Shown here: in pieces, positions 7,561 through 14,124 of the stretch
Layout: every line of letters starts with the position of its first letter
Position numbering within the stretch: the stretch's first letter is position 1
Assembly (NCBI GenBank): GCA_910584435.1
Contig: CAJUAP010000073.1
Coordinates: 1 to 18,587, forward strand
Direction: 5' to 3'
DNA: 18,587 bases
DNA from: an uncultured Acetatifactor sp.
GTDB taxonomy: Bacteria > Bacillota > Clostridia > Lachnospirales > Lachnospiraceae
Position numbers and translations under genes: made by a program
Notes under the pieces: generated by a model
The model's database searches: none
The model's input: only the letters and a program-made list of their open reading frames with translations
Told to the model about the DNA's origin: nothing

Positions 7561-7851
7561 ATGATTTTAAAGAATCGAAAGATATATTTCCAGACGATAT
7601 CGGGAAGGCAGCCGATTTTTAGACCGATTTTAACAAACTTTCTCTTAAAACGTCCGGATGAAGATATAAATTTTCTAAATTGGATGGAGAATACTGCGCT
7701 GACAGAACTTATTCTGGAAAAAGAAAGCCATACATATCAATTGGTTCGACTGAATGATTATCCGCACCTTAGAGAGCTGCAGACCATTGGATATGAAAAA
7801 TGGGGACTATTTGCAGAACGTGATTATTGGGTAAAACAAACCGGCTTTTAG
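7561..7851 (+). CDS. Small protein of unknown family
   Basis: A frame of 96 codons starting 2 bp after the end of the broken HAD gene, with no clear ribosome binding site (the bases before the ATG are not purine-rich). The composition looks coding: many charged and aromatic residues, W at 41, 81 and 89, no low complexity and no transmembrane segment. I do not recognise a domain. It may be the end of a longer gene that lost its start, like its neighbours, or be translated by coupling to the HAD fragment. Its stop codon lies within a leftward terminator hairpin at 7841-7856. Confidence 0.4.
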   Translation: MILKNRKIYFQTISGRQPIFRPILTNFLLKRPDEDINFLNWMENTALTELILEKESHTYQLVRLNDYPHLRELQTIGYEKWGLFAERDYWVKQTGF

Positions 7852-7857
7852 GCCGGC
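7831..7857 (-). terminator. Intrinsic terminator of the leftward DUF6323/DUF6179-like operon
   Basis: On the minus strand GCCGG, loop CTAAAA, CCGGC (paired 7841-7845 with 7852-7856) is followed by TTTGTTTTA. It lies about 135 nt past the stop of the 275-residue gene. Read on the plus strand it has no T-run. A further GC-rich hairpin (TGTCTCCG 7954-7961 with CGGAGACA 7978-7985, inner GCGG/CCGC) lies just after that stop but has no T-run. Confidence 0.5.
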
Positions 7858-7990
7858 TGATTCCAGCTGGTGGGGAAGAAAAAGTGCTTGGGATTGCGTC
7901 ACGAACGAAACTGCCCAAAGTATATTTGCCAGCATGAGCGGTAGTTCCCTGTTTGTCTCCGAAGCGGGATGCCGCCCCGGAGACAGGCCG

Positions 7991-8818
7991 CTATATCGGT
8001 GCATGCGGAGGAAGAAGAAAGGGCAGTCTTGCGGCAATATCGGGAATTGCAAGGCTTAAGTATTCCTGTAATAATGTGTCGCCGTCAAAATAACGTGCAA
8101 TAAGTTCGGCAATCATTTCTGCAATCGCAGCGTTTACTTCAGCAGGGGATTTCCCTTCCAGAAAATGATTCATATGTGCCAGGTCTTCTTCGGTATAGGA
8201 AGAAACGTTGAACGGCTTATGCAGTATCATATGCACAATCATGCTTTGAAGCAGTATAGGACAGAGATTTTCAACTAAGTGTCCATAATCCTCATGATAC
8301 CGGCAGAGTGTGTCTATTACAAATGCAGTATCAAATGTATTCAGAAAACGTTGTTCCAGGCACAGGCAGTTTACATATTCCAAAACGGCATCAACGCCCG
8401 ATGCATTGCCCGGGTCTTTCAAAACAGGGTAATCCAGGGCAAGCAATGTTTCCTGGGGAGCATATACGGCATCATAGTGCAGCAGGAACAAAGGGATTCC
8501 CTTTACAGTGGCTTTCAGGCATATGGAACCGAAATCCTGAAAATCAGAGATGAGAACATCATAGAGGTTCTGCAGTTTCCGGACTTTGGCCATAACAATC
8601 TCGCGGCCGGACAGATAAGCTTCCTTTGCAGACAGGGAACTGGTCTGCAGAGTATTGCCGTCTGCTGCATCCAATTCATGAATACAATACAGAACTGCAC
8701 TCATCAGCATTTGGGCTTTTTCATAGCTGATGGAGGAATGTTCATAGCCGGTGTATTTGGCTGCCAGTTCAGCTACAATGGGGACTAACTCTTCCGGGGT
8801 ATATTTCATATCATTCAT
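7991..8818 (-). CDS. DUF6179-like protein of unknown function
   Basis: A protein of 275 residues, apparently all-alpha and soluble, without signal peptide or catalytic motif that I can recognise. From memory it resembles DUF6179 proteins of Lachnospiraceae, found beside DUF6323 proteins; this must be checked. Notable stretches are YEKAQMLMSAVLYCI near residue 32, FLNTFDTAFVIDTLCRYHEDYGHLVENLCPI.. in the middle (best conserved by appearance) and an Ala/Glu-rich helix near the C-terminus. The ATG at 8818 has only a weak AAGCGAAG site 7 bp upstream; a second ATG is three codons in. It follows the 178-residue gene by 33 bp on the same strand, so both are likely on one transcript ending at the hairpin near 7850. 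Confidence 0.72.
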   Translation of the reverse strand: MNDMKYTPEELVPIVAELAAKYTGYEHSSISYEKAQMLMSAVLYCIHELDAADGNTLQTSSLSAKEAYLSGREIVMAKVRKLQNLYDVLISDFQDFGSICLKATVKGIPLFLLHYDAVYAPQETLLALDYPVLKDPGNASGVDAVLEYVNCLCLEQRFLNTFDTAFVIDTLCRYHEDYGHLVENLCPILLQSMIVHMILHKPFNVSSYTEEDLAHMNHFLEGKSPAEVNAAIAEMIAELIARYFDGDTLLQEYLSLAIPDIAARLPFLLPPHAPI

Positions 8819-8851
8819 TTTGCATCTTCGCTTTCTATCATAATTGGCATC

Positions 8852-9388
8852 CTATTCCCAACACAGTTCCCTCAGCGCTGCCAGATACAGTCCTTTATCC
8901 CAGCGAGGGGTAATGTCAAATTTCTCAAATTCATGCCGCCCCTCAGAGGCGATATATCCTGAGTATCCGGCCCGGATTGCCTGGGCGAAGATGTCCAGAC
9001 AGGTTCCTTCCAGATAGTCCAAATCTCCATAGCATACATTTTCAAATTGTTCCCTCATAAATTCAAGAAGCTCATCATCCGTAATCTCATCCATCATCTC
9101 GTTTTTATAGAAATAGAATATTTCCTGGAGACGGAGCAGAGTATCGCGGTAATTACTTTGGTTCACAAAGGCAGAATCGCAGAAAACATATATGATTTTG
9201 GGGAGTATGCTCTGGCCGAATTCAACTCGCTGTTCCTTTTTCAGTGCAGCAGTCCGTTCTTCGGCCAGAAGCCTGGCGTCTTCCGAACTCAGAACAAGTC
9301 CGAATTTCTCCGTGTATTGGTTGGTTTCCAGGATTTGAACCAACTGTGTCTGGTTTGACAGACATTCCAGCCAATTTGTTTGTTCCAT
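8852..9388 (-). CDS. DUF6323-like protein of unknown function
   Basis: A soluble protein of 178 residues, helical and acidic. From memory it matches DUF6323, a Lachnospiraceae-centred family paired with DUF6179. Visible features are FGLVLSSEDARLL near residue 30, a conserved-looking YRDTLLRLQEIFYFYKNE stretch near 80 and a cluster of E/D residues after it (EITDDELLEFM). The start at 9388 is strong: GGAGGT with 7 bp spacing. It is the first gene of the leftward pair, behind a leader of about 220 nt. No enzymatic or binding role can be read from the sequence. The pairing and tight spacing suggest that the two products work together. Confidence 0.72.
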   Translation of the reverse strand: MEQTNWLECLSNQTQLVQILETNQYTEKFGLVLSSEDARLLAEERTAALKKEQRVEFGQSILPKIIYVFCDSAFVNQSNYRDTLLRLQEIFYFYKNEMMDEITDDELLEFMREQFENVCYGDLDYLEGTCLDIFAQAIRAGYSGYIASEGRHEFEKFDITPRWDKGLYLAALRELCWE

Positions 9389-9613
9389 AAATGTTACCTC
9401 CGTCGATAAACTGTTTCTGTGTTACAGACCCCATGGATGTATGAAAATATTGCGTCCAGGAGCCGGTTTGTGAGTGCAGCGGCACTTTTGCGTTATGTTT
9501 GTATTCACGTAACGGTTCCGTGCCGGGTCTGAATGGCTGCGTGTTGGTTACTGTCTCTCCTGCGCAGTTTCTGCAAGGCAGGATGTGCAGGAATTTGCAG
9601 CAACACCAGGTTG

Positions 9614-9642
9614 ATTATAGGCTATGACAGCATGCATTACAA
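9614..9642 (-). promoter_or_regulatory. Leftward promoter of the DUF6323-DUF6179-like pair
   Basis: On the minus strand TTGTAA (complement of 9637-9642), 17 bp, TATAAT (complement of 9614-9619). Transcription would start near 9607, giving a 5' leader of about 220 nt before the ATG at 9388. The 257-bp gap otherwise holds no gene. Confidence 0.6.
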
Positions 9643-9645
9643 GTC

Positions 9646-9674
9646 TTGAAAAATTGCTGCTTTTGTGGTATAAT
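9646..9674 (+). promoter_or_regulatory. Rightward promoter of the small membrane protein gene
   Basis: TTGAAA (9646-9651), 17 bp, TATAAT (9669-9674): near-consensus. Its -35 lies only 3 bp from the -35 of the leftward promoter, so the two are back to back. It sets the transcript start near 9681 and decides the start codon of the gene after it. Confidence 0.75.
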
Positions 9675-9705
9675 TATTATAGAAAGTGAGAAAGCAGGGG
9701 GGCGG

Positions 9706-10185
9706 ATGATACATCTATTACCTTATTTAGAAGGCAGCATCAAATCTGAGAAATCTCCCGAAGAGATTGCGCGGATCTTGAAATCCATAACAGATTCTCA
9801 AAAGAGTCTATTGAGGCGTGATACAAAAGCTGAATTTACAGGAGAAGTGACCCCTGCTGGGTTTAAGGTGGTCAGCAATATAAACTATCGCAATTCTTTT
9901 CTGCCCGTGATAGAGGGCAGGGTAAGAACGGAGGAAGATGCATCCCTCATTGAAATAAAGATGCGGCTCCATCCGCTGGTAAGAGTATTTTTATTGTTCT
10001 GGTTCGGCATGGTATCATTCTTTGTTCTGCTGGGGATTGCTGACATTATAATGTCCGGATTCCATGCGGCATTAAGGCTGTTCCTTCCAGCCGGAGGACT
10101 GTTTACATTAGCATATCTGATGGTGAGAGGCGGATTTTACCTTCCGGCCAGGAAAGCAATGGAAAGACTGGAAAATCTGTTGTAA
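9706..10185 (+). CDS. Small two-helix membrane protein of unknown function
   Basis: A protein of 159 residues. Residues 1-90 are cytoplasmic in appearance and contain a beta-rich stretch with GFKVVSNINYRNSFLPVIEG (51-70). Two transmembrane helices follow (about 91-114 and 121-141), with a short basic tail. No family is recognised. The ATG at 9706 is used because the promoter TATAAT at 9669-9674 lies inside the longer open frame that starts at 9646; an AGGGGGG tract lies 3-4 bp upstream. The gene diverges from the DUF6323-like gene and shares its control region, so the products may be functionally linked. It is convergent with the following gene, 11 bp apart. Confidence 0.7.
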   Translation: MIHLLPYLEGSIKSEKSPEEIARILKSITDSQKSLLRRDTKAEFTGEVTPAGFKVVSNINYRNSFLPVIEGRVRTEEDASLIEIKMRLHPLVRVFLLFWFGMVSFFVLLGIADIIMSGFHAALRLFLPAGGLFTLAYLMVRGGFYLPARKAMERLENLL

Positions 10186-10196
10186 GAGTTAATTTG

Positions 10197-10757
10197 TTAT
10201 TCGGTTTCCCCATCCGCTATTTCTAATCCGGCTGTAATACATCTTGATACACGCTCACATAGATTTTCCGGAAAATAATTTCCCATCTGTTCTGCAATCT
10301 TTTTCCTGACAGAAGGCTGTTCTTCCTTTGTTATAAAGGCAAGCGGCAAAAGGAGCAGAAACAGCTGCCGTCTGTCTGGTAAAGAAAATAACGGTTCCAG
10401 TTCTTGATAAGGTATTGTCTGCAGCTTCCAGTGCGGCCCTGTGCTCCCAACCTGCACATCATTGATATAATAAAGAATATCACCCGGATGAAATTCAATT
10501 TTCAGAACCTTGTCCTGCCGGAGGGGCTCTTCCAATGTCGCCGGGTCATCTACATATCCGTCGCTTTCCTCAAATATTCCTTCATAGTATCCGGTAAATC
10601 CGTCCCACCAATGTCCTGTTTCTTCCGTGTATAATTCCTGCATCAGTTCCGATACGGAAATTTCTGCTGCCGCATCATAGCCGTTAGGATAACAACAACC
10701 AAAATAATTCGTCCAGAAATTAAGACAATCAATATCTTCCACAGAGATTTTTTTCAT
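10197..10757 (-). CDS. Possible immunity-type protein (Imm19-like?) of unknown function
   Basis: A soluble, acidic protein of 186 residues. It has an N-terminal NFWTNYFGCCYPNGYDAA stretch, a Trp-rich GHWWDGFTGYYEG segment near residue 50, and a beta-rich GDILYYINDVQVGSTGPHW region near 95. The last third is helical. Size, acidity and Trp/Gly-rich strands resemble small polymorphic-toxin immunity proteins, perhaps Imm19, but I could not confirm the family. The start at 10757 has a clear AGGAAAGGA site with about 7 bp spacing. It sits between two other proteins of similar flavour (SUKH at 4893 and the Imm5-like protein at 11100) with no toxin gene next to it. Confidence 0.6.
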   Translation of the reverse strand: MKKISVEDIDCLNFWTNYFGCCYPNGYDAAAEISVSELMQELYTEETGHWWDGFTGYYEGIFEESDGYVDDPATLEEPLRQDKVLKIEFHPGDILYYINDVQVGSTGPHWKLQTIPYQELEPLFSLPDRRQLFLLLLPLAFITKEEQPSVRKKIAEQMGNYFPENLCERVSRCITAGLEIADGETE

Positions 10758-10945
10758 AGAGTTTTCCTTTCCTGTTTCTCCGCATTCCGCCTTACGGCAT
10801 TAGGAACTGCAGACAGATATCTGCAGGGACGCCTGTATTAGTTCCGGCAATGGTGTAAAAGCCCAGGCAGACCGCTGTACTGATACACAATAGTAGCATA
10901 AAACAGGAAAACAGTGCAAGGTTTTCATAGAAAAATTGATACTTG

Positions 10946-10956
10946 TGTGCTATACT
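10946..10956 (+). promoter_or_regulatory. Extended -10 promoter candidate
   Basis: TGTGCTATACT has TG, one base, then TATACT: an extended -10 without a good -35. It is almost identical to the motifs at 92-102 (plus) and 5512-5522 (minus). It would start transcription near 10963, ahead of the fragment at 10966 and the large gene at 11100. Confidence 0.35.
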
Positions 10957-10965
10957 GATTTTGTC

Positions 10966-11076
10966 ATGGATAAGAAAGCAGATTTGCAGGAAGAAGCATA
11001 TCTGGCGCAAGCCTTTGGCAGGAAATACGTCAGCTATCAAAGTAAAGTCTGCCGTTATTTCGGCCGGAAAAGATAA
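10966..11076 (+). pseudogene. C-terminal remnant of an isoprenylcysteine/phosphatidylethanolamine-type methyltransferase
   Basis: A 36-codon frame containing EEAYL, FGRKY, SYQSKV and RYF in the order E-E-x2-L-x3-FG-x2-Y-x2-Y-x3-V-x-R-(Y/F). This closely follows the last helix of membrane methyltransferases of the ICMT/PEMT type, which ends those proteins. None of the transmembrane or SAM-binding parts are present upstream: all three frames are closed by stops (for example the double TAG at 10891-10896). There is no ribosome binding site at the ATG. The rest of the 10758-11099 gap shows no gene. It is most simply the stub of a deleted gene; a short peptide cannot be excluded. Confidence 0.45.
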
Positions 11077-11099
11077 GTATACTGACAGTAAGGGAGGTA

Positions 11100-12779
11100 A
11101 TGAAATCTTTTATGGAAAATAGTTTAAGTACGATTCTTACTCAGGCGCAGCAGGAGATTTCTGAAATCGGCGTCCTGAGTTTTCCTGTCAGGAGAAAGCT
11201 GTGGCTGGCACTTGGACCATGGGAAGTGCAGGAGGAAGACGCTTCTGCGCCCAGGACACTTACCGAATCGATGAAAAAGAGGGCGGAGCTGGCGCTGGCC
11301 TGTGCAAAAAAAGTCAGCCGTATATGGAGTGCTTATGATTCGGAGGACAAGAGGCCGCAAAAACTGATAAAAGAAATCCGCGCCTATCTGGACGGCAGAC
11401 ACACTGTCCGGCAGCTCTCGGAAGCAGGAGATGAAATGGAAAATTTTATGTACATTGTAGATGAGGAAGCTGACAGTACTGCGCCTTGTGCAGGTATGGC
11501 GGCCTGGAAGGCAATGCTTACAGCTCTTTATGATGAACCGATGCTGGAGGAACGATATGCCGATGCACAGGATTCGGATCTGGATTCTTATGATTGGGAT
11601 GCGGCAAGGGAAGCCTCGGAAGCCTGGGCCGGAGCGGATGAAGAGGCCGGCCCAGGCAAGCGGAGGGTGCGCAGAATGAAGTTCTGGGCATGGTATCTGG
11701 AGGAAGCTGCCAGGCTGCTGGGTGATGAAGAATATCGTTTTCCACCGAAGGCAATTAAGGCTTTTGCGGAGAAGCAGGATCCGCCTAAAACGGTGCCGGA
11801 GGAAGTGACATTGGATAGCCTGGTGGATTATCTGGGGGTTGGTGATCTGCGCTATTGCTGCCGTATGCTGGTGGGACGGAGCCTGTTTGAATACAGGGAT
11901 TCGCCCTATTATCATATTGTCACCCGAAGAGCGGAGGAAGGAGGCATCTGCCCTAAGTGTAAGAAGATGACTGCGGAAGTAGATTATTATATTGGGGGGA
12001 ATGCCCTGGAGGCTGATCTTCCGGGAAATGTTGCGTTTATGGTTGTGGAGGAGATTCCCTTCTTTCGATGTCCGCAGCATCCGAACGAATTAATCAGTGC
12101 CTGTCATGAGTATGTCAATACCAAGGCGCTGTTTCAGCGGTATATTGCCGGAGCCGATAGAGCACAAGCCCTGATAAAACAGATGGAAGAGAGGGCGATT
12201 CTCCGTTTTGGGGTGGAAGAACATGGCGTAATGCTTAATGATAGGGCATTGGACTGTTTTTCACGCCGTCTGGTGGAAGCAAACCTGATTCCCGGCTTGG
12301 AATGGATGAATCGGGAGGATGACAGCTTTGCAGTGGATTTATCGGTGTTTGGCCCCCATGTGGTCTTTATGGATCTTTCTTATGAGGAATTTACGGACAA
12401 ATATCCGGGACGGGTGCGGCAGACAGGAGAACGTATGACGGAAATAGACTTCGGCGGCGTATGGGTGCGCTGCTATCTGGATGAAAGGGGCGCATTGGCA
12501 AGGGTGGAAACTACGATGCGGTTCCGGGTACGGGTTGAGAATCCTGCAAGGGATAAGCGGAAGCTGGTTACGGCTCTGCAGGTGCTGGGGATGTCGGAAG
12601 CAGAGGCAGAGGAAGGGGCTGATGCTCTGGCGGAGAAGAAAGAAGGCAGAAATGCAGTGAACTGCCTGTATGGACTCGAACGGGCGGAAGCAAAACGAGT
12701 ATGGGGTGTACTGTGCAATTGCGGTGTAGAAAGCATAATTCTGCCCCGGCTGATTGCGCAGGGAAGAGACGGCTGGTAA
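11100..12779 (+). CDS. Large protein with Imm5-like N-terminal domain and Cys-rich central domain, function unknown
   Basis: A soluble protein of 559 residues with at least three parts. Residues about 60-205 resemble the Imm5 type of immunity domain: LACAKKVSRIW, then DKRPQKLI and an IRAYLDGR helix, a second Ala-rich helix pair, and a final WYLEEAARLL helix. The centre (about 240-345) has a CPKC knuckle (C284, C287) and a later C324-P-Q-H and C335, possibly a zinc site. The rest (about 350-559) is mixed alpha/beta with an acidic helix near 510. No enzyme motif is recognised. The start is uncertain: GGAGG is only 2 bp before the ATG at 11100 and 14 bp before an in-frame ATG at 11112. It is alone on its strand until the NUDIX gene 112 bp later. 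The Imm5 assignment rests on pattern reading only. Confidence 0.72.
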   Translation: MKSFMENSLSTILTQAQQEISEIGVLSFPVRRKLWLALGPWEVQEEDASAPRTLTESMKKRAELALACAKKVSRIWSAYDSEDKRPQKLIKEIRAYLDGRHTVRQLSEAGDEMENFMYIVDEEADSTAPCAGMAAWKAMLTALYDEPMLEERYADAQDSDLDSYDWDAAREASEAWAGADEEAGPGKRRVRRMKFWAWYLEEAARLLGDEEYRFPPKAIKAFAEKQDPPKTVPEEVTLDSLVDYLGVGDLRYCCRMLVGRSLFEYRDSPYYHIVTRRAEEGGICPKCKKMTAEVDYYIGGNALEADLPGNVAFMVVEEIPFFRCPQHPNELISACHEYVNTKALFQRYIAGADRAQALIKQMEERAILRFGVEEHGVMLNDRALDCFSRRLVEANLIPGLEWMNREDDSFAVDLSVFGPHVVFMDLSYEEFTDKYPGRVRQTGERMTEIDFGGVWVRCYLDERGALARVETTMRFRVRVENPARDKRKLVTALQVLGMSEAEAEEGADALAEKKEGRNAVNCLYGLERAEAKRVWGVLCNCGVESIILPRLIAQGRDGW

Positions 12780-12891
12780 AAAGGCAATGTTGCAAAAGGA
12801 ATGGCAGGTATAGAGAAACGGCAGGCCGGGAAAAACAGCAGACCAGGAGGAACGGCAGATCAGGAGAAGCAGAGAGGAGAAGCAGAAGGAC

Positions 12892-13494
12892 ATGGAAAAT
12901 AACAGGGATGAGCTTGCATGGGAAGAGGTCAGTATGGAGCATATTGTACAGGACGAGTGGATAGATTTTCGCCGTCTGGCATATCGTTTTCCTGACGGAA
13001 CGGTATTTGAACCGTATTATGCCTATAGCCGCAGGGATTATGTGGTCATTGTGGCGTCTGACTGTGAGGGCAGATTCCTCTGTGTGAGGCAATTCCGGCA
13101 GGGAATCAGGGAAGTCACCACAGAATTTCCGGCAGGCGGTCTGGAACGGTCTGACGGGAGAGAATATGGTCCGGGAAGCAGGGAGAATTTCTCAGAGGAT
13201 GCTCTTGCCGCGGCAAAAAGAGAACTGCTGGAAGAGACGGGGTATGCTTCCTGCGAGTGGAGGCATCTGATTACGATTCCGTCAAATGCAACCTTAGCCG
13301 ACAATTATGCCCATGTGTATATGGCGGAGAACTGTCGTAAGGTGGGCGGACAGGATCTGGACGATACGGAGTTTCTGCATGTGGAGCTTTATACGGAAGA
13401 TGAGATTGAGGAATTCATCCACACAGGTAAGTTCCAGCAGTCGGTGCATGTAATGGCATGGCTGCTGGCTAAGGAGAGTAGATTACATCAATGA
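12892..13494 (+). CDS. NUDIX hydrolase, ADP-ribose pyrophosphatase-like, with an expanded Nudix box
   Basis: A cytoplasmic protein of 200 residues. The N-terminal RRLAYRFPDGTVFEPYY stretch and the VRQFRQG segment (65-71) are typical of ADP-ribose or sugar-nucleotide pyrophosphatases. The Nudix box starts with EFPAGG (78-83) and ends E102-x7-R110-E-L-L-E-E-T-G117, so the metal-binding Glu residues are present, but about 13 extra residues (polar, Gly-rich) separate GG from E102. The ATG at 12892 keeps the complete family N-terminus, although AAGGA is only 1 bp upstream; an in-frame ATG at 12934 has better spacing but cuts the first strand. The gap before it (12780-12891) is a purine-rich stretch with repeated GGAACGGCAG-like words. 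Its last 12 bases overlap an integrase remnant on the other strand. Confidence 0.88.
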   Translation: MENNRDELAWEEVSMEHIVQDEWIDFRRLAYRFPDGTVFEPYYAYSRRDYVVIVASDCEGRFLCVRQFRQGIREVTTEFPAGGLERSDGREYGPGSRENFSEDALAAAKRELLEETGYASCEWRHLITIPSNATLADNYAHVYMAENCRKVGGQDLDDTEFLHVELYTEDEIEEFIHTGKFQQSVHVMAWLLAKESRLHQ

Positions 13495-13599
13495 TGCATC
13501 CGCTTCCTTTGATGCCATCGAATGTGGGTACACGGATTTCATTACATGGTCAGTTTCACATTCTGCCGTTTTAAGGATATCGGCTTCAGGGATATGCAG
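13483..13599 (-). pseudogene. C-terminal remnant of a phage-type tyrosine integrase
   Basis: The last 38 codons of an open minus-strand frame read like the end of ICE/phage integrases: IPEADIL, then ETDHVMKSVYPHSM and SKEAD. In such enzymes this is the helix with the catalytic Tyr (here the codon at 13528-13530) after a GW or GH motif, here degraded to EC. Nothing upstream (13600-13790) resembles the rest of the enzyme, apart from an AT-only hairpin (13661-13680) and a small GC hairpin near 13711-13730. The remnant lies about 260 bp downstream of the 3' end of tRNA-Ser, the usual site of an integrated element's int gene. It overlaps the end of the NUDIX gene by 12 bp. The match is short but specific. 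Confidence 0.5.
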
Positions 13600-13799
13600 G
13601 GGCTCATTTTGACTTCCATGCTGACATACCCTTCCCGTACCAGTCCAGGTCGGTAACGAAAATATTATAAAAGTAATATTTTTAATTTGGTACAAATTCA
13701 CTCTCAAATCCTGGGATACCGCCAGGAAGGGAGAAGACGGAATATACGGGAAGATTCCCAGGAGTGAGACAATTGATTGATAAATCTAATTGCAAAGAA

Positions 13800-13852
13800 A
13801 GCCGCAAACCATTGATTTTACGAATAAAATCTATGATTTGCGGCTTTTTCTT
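13800..13852. terminator. Strong bidirectional intrinsic terminator
   Basis: A 21-bp stem with two mismatches (13800-13820 with 13825-13845), loop CGAA, followed by TTTTTCTT on the plus strand. On the minus strand it is followed by TTTCTTTGC. It terminates tRNA-Ser (leftward) 12 bp after its 3' end and can stop rightward transcription from the NUDIX gene. Confidence 0.85.
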
Positions 13853-13856
13853 GCAA

Positions 13857-13944
13857 CGGAGAGTGTGGGATTCGAACCCACGTGCCCTGTAAAGGACAAC
13901 TGCATTTCGAGTGCAGCTCGTTATGACCGCTTCGATAACTCTCC
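13857..13944 (-). tRNA. tRNA-Ser(CGA)
   Basis: An 88-nt cloverleaf on the minus strand. The acceptor stem GGAGAGT pairs with ACTCTCC and has discriminator G. The anticodon stem CTGCA/TGCAG encloses the 7-base loop CTCGAAA with anticodon CGA, reading UCG. There is a long variable arm, as in class II tRNAs, and a T-arm with GGGTTCGAATCCC. No CCA is encoded. Its 3' end faces an integrase remnant, consistent with use as an attachment site. Confidence 0.95.
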
Positions 13945-13980
13945 CTGTTTATGGTGCTGTTTACATCAGCGACCGTTCTT

Positions 13981-14009
13981 ATTTTATAATATTCATTCGA
14001 TTTTTGCAA
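13981..14009 (-). promoter_or_regulatory. Promoter of tRNA-Ser
   Basis: On the minus strand TTGCAA (14004-14009), 17 bp, TAAAAT (complement of 13981-13986). It lies 37 bp upstream of the mature tRNA 5' end. Confidence 0.55.
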
Positions 14010-14036
14010 TAGTAGAAATAGTTTTTTCTGTAATTG

Positions 14037-14065
14037 TTGCAAAATTTCTTCAGAAAGGGTAATAT
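14037..14065 (+). promoter_or_regulatory. Promoter of pfkA
   Basis: TTGCAA (14037-14042), 17 bp, TAATAT (14060-14065). The start of transcription would be near 14072, about 50 nt before the pfkA ATG. It is divergent from the tRNA promoter. Confidence 0.6.
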
Positions 14066-14124
14066 TCTATATAGGTATTATGTCACAGATATGTTGTGAA
14101 ATTCATCTAAAGGAGGAAATATAC

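Noticed and set aside
10792..11040. Minus-strand frame with a hydrophobic stretch
   Set aside because: Starts at TTG without a ribosome binding site and lies over the methyltransferase remnant; no family resemblance.
11124..12080. Long minus-strand frame (318 codons) opposite the Imm5-like gene
   Set aside because: It lies in the complement of a gene with better codon pattern and ribosome binding site, and has no recognisable domain.
13790..14062. Plus-strand open frame with VGFEPTC-like residues across the tRNA
   Set aside because: It is the translated antisense of tRNA-Ser and the terminator, a well-known spurious frame.
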